Assembly (NCBI GenBank): GCA_016190375.1
Contig: JACPQR010000204.1
Coordinates: 1 to 62,848 of the forward strand
Source of the DNA: Deltaproteobacteria bacterium
Lineage (GTDB): Bacteria; Myxococcota_A; Polyangia; JACPQR01
Reading direction: 5' to 3'
DNA length: 62,848 bases
In this document: piece after piece, positions 27,052 to 36,046 of the stretch
How the letters are laid out: every line of letters begins with the position of its first letter
Position numbering within the stretch: the first letter of the stretch is position 1
Notes under the pieces: generated by a model
The model's database searches: none
What the model saw: only the letters and a program-made list of their open reading frames with translations
What the model was told of the DNA's origin: nothing
Program-made: the position numbers and the translations under genes

Positions 27052-28385
27052 GCCCGACGATCCTCGTCCGCGGCGGCGTCGTGCTGACGGTCGACCCACG
27101 CCGCCCGATCGTCCACGGGGACGTCCTCGTGGAAGAAGGCCGCCTGGCGGTGGTAGGAGGCGCGGTCTCGCTCGCGGGCCGGAGGGCAGCGCAGGTGCTG
27201 GACGCCACGGGCTGCGCCGTCCTGCCCGGGCTCGTACAAACCCACGTTCACCTCTGCCAGGTCCTGCTTCGCGGCATGGCCGACGACCTCTCGCTGCTCG
27301 ACTGGCTGCGCCGTCGGATCTGGCCGCTCGAAGCGGCGCATGACGAGCGAAGCCTCGAGGCGTCGGCGCGCCTCGGGATCGCGGAGCTGATCCGTGGCGG
27401 CACGACGACGGTCCTCGACATGGGCACGGTGCGCCACCACGACGTCGTGTTCGAGGCCCTCGCGGGCTCGGGCCTGCGTGCCTTCTCCGGCAAGGCGATG
27501 ATGGACGCCGGCGACCGGTTGCCTCGCCGGCTTCGCGAGACGACGCGCCAGTCCCTCGAGGAGAGCCGGCGACTCTGGGAGAAATGGGACGGCGCCGCGG
27601 GCGGCAGGATCCACTATGCATTCGCGCCCCGCTTCGCGCTGTCGTGCTCCGATCGCCTCCTCGGCGCCGTCGCCCAGGCCGCGAAGGACCTGGGCGCGAT
27701 CGTCCACACCCACGCGGCCGAGAACCGCCAGGAGCGAGCGCTGGTGCGTCGGGCCAAGGGGGTCGACGACGTCATGCACCTCGAACGAATGGGGATCTCG
27801 GGACCGAGGGCGGTCCTCGCGCACGGCGTCCATCTGACCGACCGCGAGATTCGCCGCATGGCGCGGCTCGGCACCCGCGTCGTCCATTGCCCTTCCGCGA
27901 ACCTCAAGCTCGGCTCCGGGATCGCCAGGATCCCGAAGCTGCTCGAGGCCGGCGTGGAGGTGGGCATCGGGGCCGACGGAGCGCCCTGCAACAACAACCT
28001 CGACGCGCTGCGCGAGGTGCGCCTGGCCTCGCTTCTCGCGAAGGCCGCGTTCGGACCCACGGCCCTCGCAGCCCGCACGGCGCTCGAGCTCGCCACGATC
28101 CGCGGCGCGCGCCTCCTGGGCCTGGACCGCGAGATCGGCACGATCGAGGTGGGCAAGCGCGCGGACCTTACCGTCCTCGATCTCACGGGGCTGCACTCGG
28201 TGCCGCCCGGTGATCCATATGCGACCGTGGTCTATGCCGCGCGCGGGTCGGACGTGCGCCACGTGCTCTGCGATGGACGCGTCCTTCTGTCGCATGGCCG
28301 GCTGACGACGGTCGACGAGGGAGCGGTCCGCGAGGCCGCGATGCGCGAGGCGCCGAGGCTCCTCGCGCGAGCGAAGCTCCAGTAG
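27048..28385 (+). CDS. Amidohydrolase of the base/nucleoside deaminase family (TrzA/MtaD/SsnA-like)
   Basis: 445 aa from GTG 27048. Metal ligands are visible: PGLVQTHVHLCQ, HTHAAENRQE, AHGVHLT and GIGADGAPCNNNLDALRE. The last is typical of ATZ/TRZ deaminases acting on purine or pyrimidine bases, adenosyl compounds or guanine. The C-terminus returns to the composite beta-sandwich (ADLTVLDLTG). Because it is coupled to PNP and cytidine deaminase, a base or nucleoside deaminase is the likely role; the exact substrate cannot be read off. Confidence 0.88.
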   Translation: MSPTILVRGGVVLTVDPRRPIVHGDVLVEEGRLAVVGGAVSLAGRRAAQVLDATGCAVLPGLVQTHVHLCQVLLRGMADDLSLLDWLRRRIWPLEAAHDERSLEASARLGIAELIRGGTTTVLDMGTVRHHDVVFEALAGSGLRAFSGKAMMDAGDRLPRRLRETTRQSLEESRRLWEKWDGAAGGRIHYAFAPRFALSCSDRLLGAVAQAAKDLGAIVHTHAAENRQERALVRRAKGVDDVMHLERMGISGPRAVLAHGVHLTDREIRRMARLGTRVVHCPSANLKLGSGIARIPKLLEAGVEVGIGADGAPCNNNLDALREVRLASLLAKAAFGPTALAARTALELATIRGARLLGLDREIGTIEVGKRADLTVLDLTGLHSVPPGDPYATVVYAARGSDVRHVLCDGRVLLSHGRLTTVDEGAVREAAMREAPRLLARAKLQ

Positions 28386-28394
28386 AGCCAGCTC

Positions 28395-31300
28395 CTAGTC
28401 CGCGCCCAGATCGCCGAGCTGTCTGAGGACCTCGGGACGGTCGATGGAGCCGGGTGGAGCGATCTCGAGGAACTTCCGGAGCGCCTCGATCGCTCGAGCC
28501 CGCTGTCCCGTGTGGGCGAGGGCATCGCCGAGGTTGCGATAGGCATCCGGCAGCCAACCGGGCCGCTGGGGCTCGGCCTCGCCGAGCGTGACGGACTGCT
28601 GCAAGGACGCCGCCGCTTCGCCCTGGGCGCCGGTGTCGAGCTGCAGCATGCCCAGCCGGTAGTGCCACTGACCCACGGTGGCCGAGTGGGCGATGGCCTG
28701 CTGGTACGCGCGGATTGCGCCGGGCAGGTCCCGCATGCGATCGAGCGCGTCGCCGAGCGCCGCGTGGGCCGCGTACAGCTCGGGATCGAGCGAGATCGCC
28801 TTGTCCAGGTCTTCCTTCGCATCGCGCGGAGCGCCGCTTCGCAGCCTGAGTAGGCCCCGGCGCCAGTAGGCCTCCGCCATCTGGGGATCGAGCGTGATGG
28901 CCTGCTCCAGCTCCTCGTTGGCCCGGACCAGGTTGCCGTTGACGTCGCTCACCCAGCCGAAATACAGGTGGTAGACCGCGACCGAGGAGTCGAGGTCGAC
29001 GGCGCGCTGCAAGAGCGAGGTCGCCTCGATGTAGTCCGACCGCGCGAAGCGTACGCGCCCCAGCGCGTAGTGCGCCTCAGCCGAGTTCGGACGGACCTGC
29101 ATCACCTCCTCGAGCATGCGCTTGGCCTCGTCGAGCGCGCCGGTCAAGACGCTCGTGGCGCCGACGCGAAGCTTCAGGTCCACGTCGCCGGGCGAGGCCC
29201 GAAGCGCCGCGCGGTACATGGTGAGCGCCTGCGCCGCATCGCCCGCACCCTCGTAGAGCAGGCCCCGCTCCAGCGACAGCCCGGGGTAACCGGCGTCGTG
29301 CTGGGCCACCTGCTCGAGGTGCGAGCGGGCCTCGTCCATCCGTCCACGTCGCCTGAGCACGGACCCGAGGAGGAAGCGCGCCGGCATGTACTGCTGCTGG
29401 AGCGTCAGCGCGCGCCGCAGCTCCTGCTCCGCGATCTCGAGCTCGCCGCGGTCCAGGAAGCCCTGCCCCAGCGTCGTGTGCGCGACGGCGGTATCGGGAG
29501 CGTGAGCTCGCGCGTCCGCGAGCAGCCGCGTCGCCTCCTCCCTCTGGCCCTTGCGAACGAGGAGGCGGGAGAGGGCGATCGACGCTTCCGTGTACTCCGC
29601 TCTGGCCGCTAGCGCAGCCCGCAGCTCTCGCTCGGCTCCGTCCAGATCGTTGACCTGCTCGTTCGCCCGGGCGAGCCAGAAGTGAATGCGTGGATCCGCG
29701 TTCTCTTGCTCGGCCAAGGGCCCGAGGAGCGTCTTCGCGTCGACGAGCTGATCGAGGGCGATGAGGCTCATCGCCGTCCCGATGACGGCATCGACGTCGT
29801 CGGGGTTCATGCGGTGCGCGGTCTGGAAGCTAGCGAGCGCGGCCGCGACGTCGTTCTGCTTGTAGAGCACTCCTCCCAGCCCTACGTGCGCCGCGATCAG
29901 TCGCTCGTCGAGACGCAGTGCCTCTGTGAACTGGTTCTTGGCCTCGCCGTAGCGATCCTCGTGGAGCGCGATCTGCCCTATCAGCGAGTGCGCCTCGGCC
30001 TGCTCGCTGGGCGCCGAGAGGCTGCTGCGCCGAGCGAGGATGTCCGCCGCTTGCATCGCCGCCGCGACGGCCTGCCGATCCGCGTTCCACGTCAGACCGG
30101 CCTGCGCCACGAGGATCCCCACGTGGTTCGGGGCCGCGATCGAGGCCGACGCGATCCGCGCCCTCGCCGCGGGCAGGTCGTTTCTCGCCAGCGCGGCCCG
30201 AACGAGGCCGTAGTGCGCGCGCCCGCTGCCCGGTTCGACCGCGAGGAGGCCCGTGAACGTGGCCTCGGCGGGTGCGATCTCTCCCTGCAAGAGCTGCGTC
30301 CAGCCCAGGAGCCACAGCGCGTCCGTGTTCTGTGGGTCGAGCTGCACGAGGGCTCCGAGCCGCTGGGCCGCCTTGGGGAGCTGGTTCCTCGCGACCTCGC
30401 GCGCGGCGGCCGCCAGCTTGACGACCGGGCTCGGGGAGCCATCGACGTCCATCGTGACCAGGAGCTGCCCGCCACGCCGCTCGCTCTTGGGGTGCGGGCC
30501 GTAACGGACGACCCGCATGAAGTAGACGTACGCCGCGTAGGCCTTGAGATCCCTGTCGGCGGGCGCCCGGCCCCGGCCGTTTCTGAGCTCGGCGAGCGCC
30601 TGTCGGTAGTCCGCGAAGTTGTCGGACGTGAGGTACGCCTTGGTCGCGCGGATGTACGTCGCGCCCAGCTCGCCCTGTCCCGCTCGCGGGAGGCGCTCCG
30701 CGATGAACGTCGTACCGAACGGACCCAGCGGGGTGAAGCTGAGCCCCACGCCGATCAGGATCGCGACGCCGAGGACCGAGATCATCGCTACTTGCCCGAC
30801 CTTCGAACGCTGTCGGCGGCGCGCGCGCTCCCGTGGAGGCACGGGGATCGACGAGCCGCGCGGCCGCCCGATCACGACGTCGGCCGCACCCTCCACCTGC
30901 AGCGCAGGGGCATCCGCGGCGGCGAGACCGGCGCCGCCGACCATGCCCCTCGGCGCGAGCAGGTCGATGTTCCCGTCCTCGTCGGCGTCGGCCGTGCCGC
31001 CGATCATCCCTCTCGGTGCGAGCAGATCGACGTCGGCCCGTGCCCCGCTCGAGGAAACGCCCACGTCCCCCAGGTCGAGCTCACCGTAGTCGGTCCCTTC
31101 GGCGCCGGGCCGCTTGGGAACGGGCAGCTCCTGGTCGGCTCGAGCCACTGGAAGGTCCGCCAGGTCCTGTCCGGCCCCGAGATGCTGGACCGGCATGGGC
31201 AGCTCGACGTCGCGCCTCGGCAGGGGAAGGTCTGCCGGGACCTCCTGCGGTCCGACCTGCGCCCATTTGCCGGCGGCTCGCGCTTGCGCCTCGGGGCTCG

Positions 31301-32315
31301 GCATCGTGACACCGGGAAGGGGCATCGGGAGGTCGGCGTCCCGCCGAGGGAGCGGCAGCTCGACGTCGGCGCCCAGCCCGAGCATGGTGGCGGCCCTGGG
31401 TCGTTCGAGGCCGCCGTGCCCGCCGGCCGCGGGTGCCCGCGCCGGACCCGACGAGGCGTCCCTTGGAACCGGGAGCTCCGCCGACGCGGGAATGGGCAGG
31501 TCCAGCTCGTCGAACACCGACTGCTTTCCGCTCGGGGCGCCCTTGGGAGCGGGCAGATCCAGCTCCCCGAAACCGCCCCTTTCGCCGGCCGCGCCTCCGG
31601 CGGCAGCCGGCGGGCTCGCGGCTGGGCGAGCGGACGGTAGGTCGAGGTCGAACAGGGATTGCTTCTGGCCACCCGGAGGCGGCTTCACCGCCGGCAGCTC
31701 CGCACCCAGGCTCTCGACCACGGCCGCAGCCGACGGGAACTTGGAAGGGATGGCACCCGGGACCGGCGAGGGCTTCACTGCGGGCGCGGGAAGATCCAGA
31801 TCGCCGAACGCAGCGGTCTGGCCGGCCTTCTTCGGGTCTTGCCACGACTGCGCGGCCTTCGCCGCGCTCGCCGGCGCGGGCAGGTCGAGGTCACCGAACG
31901 CGACCGTCTGTCCGGGGCCCTTGGTAGCGGCGACCTTCCGCGCGCTCGCTGGAGCAGGCAGATCCAGCTCCCCGAAGCTCGCCTGCGGGGCGACCGGCGC
32001 CGCTGGCGCACCCCAGGGTGCCGGAGCCGGCCGTGCCGCCGGGCCAGGCAAGTCGAGATCGCCGAAGTCCAGATCGGCCGTCGCCGGCTGGCGCTTCGCG
32101 ATGGGTTGCTCCTGTGTCAGCGGCGCGATCCTCGGCGGCGCGGAGGAGGGAGCAGGCCTTGGCGCGGGAGGAGCCGCCGGCGCCGCGGCGGCTTCGGCTC
32201 GCTTCACCAGGAAGGTGTGCGCGCACTTGGGGCAGCGCATCTTGAGGCCCGCGGGGGGCAGACGGCGTTCGTCGATCTGGTACTCGGCCCGGCACTTCTC
32301 GCAGGAGACCTGCAT
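28395..32315 (-). CDS. Giant zinc-ribbon/TPR transmembrane protein with repeated ELDLP-type motifs
   Basis: 1306 aa. The N-terminus is an MJ0042-type zinc ribbon (Cys5, 8, 28, 31). Residues about 60-490 are low-complexity Pro/Ala-rich with at least 15 short repeats of the form G-[DE]-L-D-L-P-x-P. These drift to [DE]LP[LMV]P and finally DLLAPRG. A transmembrane helix lies near 510-530. From about 555 to the end there are more than fifteen TPR-like units (AHVGLGGVLYKQND, AEAHYALGRVRF, AYWRRGLLRLRSG). This layout places the ribbon and repeats in the cytoplasm and the TPRs in the periplasm. It recalls motility and polarity scaffolds of myxobacteria, but no named homologue is claimed. Confidence 0.85.
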   Translation of the reverse strand: MQVSCEKCRAEYQIDERRLPPAGLKMRCPKCAHTFLVKRAEAAAAPAAPPAPRPAPSSAPPRIAPLTQEQPIAKRQPATADLDFGDLDLPGPAARPAPAPWGAPAAPVAPQASFGELDLPAPASARKVAATKGPGQTVAFGDLDLPAPASAAKAAQSWQDPKKAGQTAAFGDLDLPAPAVKPSPVPGAIPSKFPSAAAVVESLGAELPAVKPPPGGQKQSLFDLDLPSARPAASPPAAAGGAAGERGGFGELDLPAPKGAPSGKQSVFDELDLPIPASAELPVPRDASSGPARAPAAGGHGGLERPRAATMLGLGADVELPLPRRDADLPMPLPGVTMPSPEAQARAAGKWAQVGPQEVPADLPLPRRDVELPMPVQHLGAGQDLADLPVARADQELPVPKRPGAEGTDYGELDLGDVGVSSSGARADVDLLAPRGMIGGTADADEDGNIDLLAPRGMVGGAGLAAADAPALQVEGAADVVIGRPRGSSIPVPPRERARRRQRSKVGQVAMISVLGVAILIGVGLSFTPLGPFGTTFIAERLPRAGQGELGATYIRATKAYLTSDNFADYRQALAELRNGRGRAPADRDLKAYAAYVYFMRVVRYGPHPKSERRGGQLLVTMDVDGSPSPVVKLAAAAREVARNQLPKAAQRLGALVQLDPQNTDALWLLGWTQLLQGEIAPAEATFTGLLAVEPGSGRAHYGLVRAALARNDLPAARARIASASIAAPNHVGILVAQAGLTWNADRQAVAAAMQAADILARRSSLSAPSEQAEAHSLIGQIALHEDRYGEAKNQFTEALRLDERLIAAHVGLGGVLYKQNDVAAALASFQTAHRMNPDDVDAVIGTAMSLIALDQLVDAKTLLGPLAEQENADPRIHFWLARANEQVNDLDGAERELRAALAARAEYTEASIALSRLLVRKGQREEATRLLADARAHAPDTAVAHTTLGQGFLDRGELEIAEQELRRALTLQQQYMPARFLLGSVLRRRGRMDEARSHLEQVAQHDAGYPGLSLERGLLYEGAGDAAQALTMYRAALRASPGDVDLKLRVGATSVLTGALDEAKRMLEEVMQVRPNSAEAHYALGRVRFARSDYIEATSLLQRAVDLDSSVAVYHLYFGWVSDVNGNLVRANEELEQAITLDPQMAEAYWRRGLLRLRSGAPRDAKEDLDKAISLDPELYAAHAALGDALDRMRDLPGAIRAYQQAIAHSATVGQWHYRLGMLQLDTGAQGEAAASLQQSVTLGEAEPQRPGWLPDAYRNLGDALAHTGQRARAIEALRKFLEIAPPGSIDRPEVLRQLGDLGAD

Positions 32316-32345
32316 GTTGGGACTGAGCGTACCGCAAAAAATCCG

Positions 32346-33257
32346 TCAGGTCGCGACTCGGTGGCGGCCGCCTGCCTTGGCTCGGTACAGGGCGGAGTCG
32401 GCGTGCCGCGTCAGCTCGTCGACGGTCCGTCCATCCTGGGGAAGCACGGCGACGCCGATGCTGATGCCGGGGTGAAGCACGACCCCTTCGATCTCGAACG
32501 TGTGCGCGGCCACCGCCGCCAGGATCTGGTGAGCCACGTCCACTGCCGCCCGTCCGTCCGCGTCGGGCAGGATGGCGGCGAACTCGTCGCCTCCGAACCG
32601 CGTCGCGATTCCCCGAGAGCCGATCACGTCTCCGATGAGGATCCCGGCCTGGGAGATGGTGTACGCACCGAAGTGGTGACCGTGCGCGTCGTTGATGGCC
32701 TTGACGCCGTCGAGGTCCATGACGAGGAGCGCCAGGTTCTTCTCCTGACTCACGGCCGCTTCCACCAGGAGCGACGCCTCCGCGTCGAAGCGCCGCTTGT
32801 GGAGCAGCCCCGTCAGATCGTCCTGGTTGAGCATCTTGTCGAGCGCGGCGTGGAATCCCTCCTCCACCGGGTCGACGAGCTCGAACTTGAGGACGGTCGT
32901 ACCGAGACGTATCTGGTCGCCGTCGTCGAGCAGCGCCTCCTGGACCCGCGTGCCGTCGAGGAACGTCCCGTTCGTCGAGCCCATGTCCTGCACGACGGTG
33001 CTCCCGTCCTCGCGGTGCTCGAACCGGGCGTGGTGCCATGACACGCCCGCGTCCCGCAGAGGCAGGTCGGCCGTCGGGTCGCGCCCCGCGATGACGGGGC
33101 TGGACAGCCTGCACCTCGTCCCGACCCTCTCGCCGGCGATCACCAAGAGAAGCGGGATCTTCTGCGGCGGGCCCGACTGCGAGGAGTCGTCCGCCGGCGC
33201 TTGCGCACGAATGGGCATCGTCTCGGTCAGATCGGAGCGACGGACCTTCCGTGCCAT
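32346..33257 (-). CDS. FHA-GGDEF diguanylate cyclase (second copy)
   Basis: 303 aa from ATG 33257, 9 bases after TATCCT. The FHA domain is at about 35-115 (VIAGRDPTADLPLRDAGVSWHHARF, with GSTNGTFLDG). The GGDEF domain (about 140-303) has DLDGVKAINDAHGHHFGAY and FGGDEFAAILPDADG, an intact active site. It is a paralogue of the 7.6 kb protein with the same domain order, but differs enough to be an old duplicate. It should make cyclic-di-GMP under phospho-Thr control. Confidence 0.9.
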   Translation of the reverse strand: MARKVRRSDLTETMPIRAQAPADDSSQSGPPQKIPLLLVIAGERVGTRCRLSSPVIAGRDPTADLPLRDAGVSWHHARFEHREDGSTVVQDMGSTNGTFLDGTRVQEALLDDGDQIRLGTTVLKFELVDPVEEGFHAALDKMLNQDDLTGLLHKRRFDAEASLLVEAAVSQEKNLALLVMDLDGVKAINDAHGHHFGAYTISQAGILIGDVIGSRGIATRFGGDEFAAILPDADGRAAVDVAHQILAAVAAHTFEIEGVVLHPGISIGVAVLPQDGRTVDELTRHADSALYRAKAGGRHRVAT

Positions 33258-33309
33258 CCTGTGCAGAGGATAGCGACCCGCGGCGGACCGCGCCAAGTTC
33301 CACGAACGG

Positions 33310-33735
33310 TCAGCCCGCCAGCCCGGAGCAGAACCTCAGCGCCAGGACGACCAGGGCGAGGGCGAAGGCGGCCCAGGCCCAGCCGGGCAGGCCCGTGCGT
33401 GTCGTACTACCCGTGACGGCGACGACCGTGTCGCCGAGGACTCCGAGCGCATACGACAGCGAGCGAGCGCGGCAGTCCAGGAGCTCGCCCAGATCCGCGC
33501 GACCGACCTGCCGGCCGAGCTGCGGGTCGAAGACGGCCATGCCGCCTCGCTCCGCGACCTCGAGCCAGCCTCGAACCTCCTCGGAGAAACGCTCGGGGGT
33601 GTCCGTCGCGGAGAAGCTCACCTCGATCCGCTCGATGAGCCCCTCGTCGCCATGGCACTCGACCTTCGCCGAGCCGGGAACGACCGGCCTCTCCTTCAGC
33701 GGAACGTGCGGCCGAAGGACGAGAAGGTAGTCCAC
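33310..33735 (-). CDS. Small protein with C-terminal membrane anchor, function unknown
   Basis: 141 aa. A soluble alpha/beta N-terminal part (residues 1-110: VECHGDEGLIERIEVSF, FDPQLGRQVGR) is followed by a single C-terminal helix (WAWAAFALALVVLALRF). It lies 6 bases after the 5'-nucleotidase gene, so it is probably co-transcribed. No family recognised. Confidence 0.65.
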   Translation of the reverse strand: MDYLLVLRPHVPLKERPVVPGSAKVECHGDEGLIERIEVSFSATDTPERFSEEVRGWLEVAERGGMAVFDPQLGRQVGRADLGELLDCRARSLSYALGVLGDTVVAVTGSTTRTGLPGWAWAAFALALVVLALRFCSGLAG

Positions 33736-33741
33736 CTCGCC

Positions 33742-35211
33742 TCACATCTCGTGAGGCATGCGGTCGCGCGGGGAGCGGAAGTACTGCAGGGGCGAGTAGC
33801 GAAGGAAGTTCGAGACGCGGGACGTGTACAGGCAGGCGTACTCTTCGACCTGGTCGCCGAAGCGGGACACCTCCGGGCCAGCCTTGAACAGAGGGCCCCA
33901 GTGGGGATGGAAGGCGCCGTCGATGGCCCGGTCGAGGCGGTGCATCTCGGCGGTGAGCTGCCTGAGCTCGGAGCGCGCCGCCTCGATCGCCGCCTTGTGG
34001 CGGGCGCGGCTGGCCTCCGCGTCCGGCGCCGACGCGGCGTCCGTCCGTTGCAGGGCCTTCCACCTCGCCTGGTGGAAGCGCAGGTCGTCCTCTCGCTGAG
34101 CGCGGCGCTCCTCCAGCTCGTCACGCCGGGCCAGCTCGGCGGCGACCGTCGTCCCGACGCTGATCTCCTGCTCCATCTCCTGGATCACCATCGCGGTCCG
34201 CCACGCGGAGTCCTTCTTGCTGCGCAGGATGTCGCCATAGATGTGGTCCCCGATGTAGAGGATCTGATCGCCCGAGCAGGCAGCCAGGCGCTCGAAGTCC
34301 CGGAGGTTCCCGGCCTCGTAGATCTTGCCGCGCTCGAGGCTCGTCGCCGGCTCGAACCTGTCGCCATCCCGCTCCAGGAGCGGCGCGCTCTCGGTGAAGA
34401 AAGAGGGCTTTCGAGCCGCAACGACGATGATGTCGAAGTAGTGCCTCCACGTCGGGTACTTGGGCATCGCGCCGCCGAGCAGGTACGTCATCATCCGATC
34501 GGTGTAGGCCCACTGCGAGTTGGTGAGCAGGAACAAGCGCTTGCCCGCCGAGCGGAACTTGTGCAGCGTCGGGGCCAGGTCCGGATCGCGGAAGACGAAG
34601 CGGTCGAGGTCCGCGAGCATCACGTCGAGGATCGACCCGTCTCGGTGCGAGGCGTCGATGCACTCGCGGATGTCGAGGAAGAGCCGCTCGTAGGAGAACT
34701 CGACTCCGCGCTCCTCGAGGATCGGGACGATCGCCGCGTACATCGCGGCCTCCGGAAGCGCGTAGAGCGTGTCGACGTAATAGTAGGGCGGGTCGCGGCG
34801 CGGGACCCTCTGGTGGTACAGGAGGTGCCGCTCCTCGCGGGGTAGCTCGACGGAGCCGTGGTACGCGCTCTTCACGTACTTGTAGCGGTCCATCTTGAGG
34901 ATGTTGCCGCGGTCCTTGTCGATCAGGAGGCCCCTGATGGGAAAGCCGCAGTCGAACGGCAACTCCTTCAGCTCCGCTGGGTAGCCCCTCTCGACGACGA
35001 GCTTGTCCACCGTCGCGATGACGCTCAGCCGGTCGATCTCCGGTTGCTTGTAGATCGCCAGCGTGTAGTCCATGTCGAACCCGATGGTGGAGATCCCCTC
35101 CATCTTGAGGTTCCGGTTGACGTACACGCGGCGGGCTCGAGGAATGGTGCCCTCCTCGCTATCGACGTCGAGGAGCGGCAGCTCCGGGCGCTGACGAACG
35201 GGGGTGGACAA
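33742..35211 (-). CDS. HAD-IG family 5'-nucleotidase
   Basis: 489 aa from TTG. HAD motif I is GFDMDYTLAIY with the nucleophile Asp, motif II is LFLLTNSQWAY and motif IV is ILYIGDHIYGDILRSKK. The length and layout match cytosolic purine 5'-nucleotidases (PF05761), which dephosphorylate IMP/GMP. The C-terminus has a coiled-coil insert (about 345-415). TACGAT lies 14 bases before the start. It sits downstream of L21-L27, where many bacteria have obgE. Confidence 0.92.
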   Translation of the reverse strand: MSTPVRQRPELPLLDVDSEEGTIPRARRVYVNRNLKMEGISTIGFDMDYTLAIYKQPEIDRLSVIATVDKLVVERGYPAELKELPFDCGFPIRGLLIDKDRGNILKMDRYKYVKSAYHGSVELPREERHLLYHQRVPRRDPPYYYVDTLYALPEAAMYAAIVPILEERGVEFSYERLFLDIRECIDASHRDGSILDVMLADLDRFVFRDPDLAPTLHKFRSAGKRLFLLTNSQWAYTDRMMTYLLGGAMPKYPTWRHYFDIIVVAARKPSFFTESAPLLERDGDRFEPATSLERGKIYEAGNLRDFERLAACSGDQILYIGDHIYGDILRSKKDSAWRTAMVIQEMEQEISVGTTVAAELARRDELEERRAQREDDLRFHQARWKALQRTDAASAPDAEASRARHKAAIEAARSELRQLTAEMHRLDRAIDGAFHPHWGPLFKAGPEVSRFGDQVEEYACLYTSRVSNFLRYSPLQYFRSPRDRMPHEM

Positions 35212-35277
35212 TGAGGGCTTCTCGGATCGTAGTCGGCGAGGGGTCTTCCCGCAAACCGCGCGCGGGGAGCCGGCGCA

Positions 35278-35541
35278 TCAGGCGGTCGGGGCCGGGACGA
35301 CCGAGACTCGCTTGCGGTCGCGTCCATGACGCTCGAACCGAACCACGCCATCGATGAGCGCGAACAGCGTGAAGTCCCGCCCCATGCCGACGTTCGTCCC
35401 GGGATGGATCTGCGTGCCCCGCTGCCGGATGATGATACCGCCGGAGCGAATCGGCTCGCCGCTGTAGACCTTGACGCCGCGCCTCTGGGCCTGGCTGTCC
35501 CGGCCGTTACGGCTCGCGCCCTGACCTTTCTTGTGCGCCAT
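35278..35541 (-). CDS. rpmA: 50S ribosomal protein L27
   Basis: 87 aa. MAHKKGQGASRNGRDSQAQR is the L27 N-terminus without a Firmicutes-type cleavable leader, followed by GVKVYSGEPIRSGGIIIRQRG and GTNVGMGRDFTLFALIDGVV. It follows rplU after 2 bases. L27 reaches the peptidyl-transferase centre of the large subunit. Confidence 0.98.
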   Translation of the reverse strand: MAHKKGQGASRNGRDSQAQRRGVKVYSGEPIRSGGIIIRQRGTQIHPGTNVGMGRDFTLFALIDGVVRFERHGRDRKRVSVVPAPTA

Positions 35542-35543
35542 CG

Positions 35544-35852
35544 TCAGACCTCGATGCTCTTGACCCTGATCTGGGTGTAGTCCTGCCGGTGACCGATCTT
35601 GCGGCGGTAGTTCTTGCGGCGCCGGAGCTTGAACACGATGACCTTCTTGCCCCGACCGTGCGCCACGATCTCGGCCTCGACCTTCGCGCCCGTCACGAGG
35701 GGCTGGCCGATCTTCACCGTCTCGCCCTCGCCCACGAGCAGCGGCTCGAACGAGATCGTGGAGCCGACGTCTCCCTCGAGCTTCTCGACGCGAATCGCGT
35801 CGCCCTGCGCCACACGGTACTGCTTCCCCCCGGTCCTGATCACGGCGTACAT
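35544..35852 (-). CDS. rplU: 50S ribosomal protein L21
   Basis: 102 aa. MYAVIRTGGKQYRVAQGD is the canonical start, and KLRRRKNYRRKIGHRQDYT is the rRNA-binding basic segment. The first gene of the L21-L27 operon, with a strong promoter and a GC-rich leader hairpin immediately upstream. Confidence 0.98.
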   Translation of the reverse strand: MYAVIRTGGKQYRVAQGDAIRVEKLEGDVGSTISFEPLLVGEGETVKIGQPLVTGAKVEAEIVAHGRGKKVIVFKLRRRKNYRRKIGHRQDYTQIRVKSIEV

Positions 35853-35879
35853 GTGCTCGTCTTTCTTCGAGATTCCTGA

Positions 35880-35895
35880 CCGCCGAGCCCGGCGG
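35880..35895 (-). promoter_or_regulatory. GC hairpin at the 5' end of the rplU leader
   Basis: Six-base perfect stem CCGCCG / loop GGCT / CGGCGG. It lies at the predicted transcript start and about 28 bases before the rplU ATG. It may stabilise the message or contribute to L21 autoregulation; no match to a known L21-leader motif could be tested. Confidence 0.45.
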
Positions 35896-35903
35896 GAAGC
35901 GGA

Positions 35904-35931
35904 ATTATACGGATCGAACGGTGAATGACAA
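35904..35931 (-). promoter_or_regulatory. Near-consensus sigma70 promoter for rplU-rpmA
   Basis: On the minus strand TTGTCA (35931-35926), 16 bases, then a perfect TATAAT (35909-35904). Predicted start near 35897, leaving a leader of about 45 bases. The best sigma70 promoter in the window. Confidence 0.8.
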
Positions 35932-36046
35932 GGAAAAAGCCCTGGCAGCACGGGAACGGGAGGAGCGATCGGCCGGCTTCGTGTGATCTCCGTGAGGTCC
36001 TCGGGTGGAGGGAAAGATTCCAGGCGTTCGCCCCGTTACATGGATC

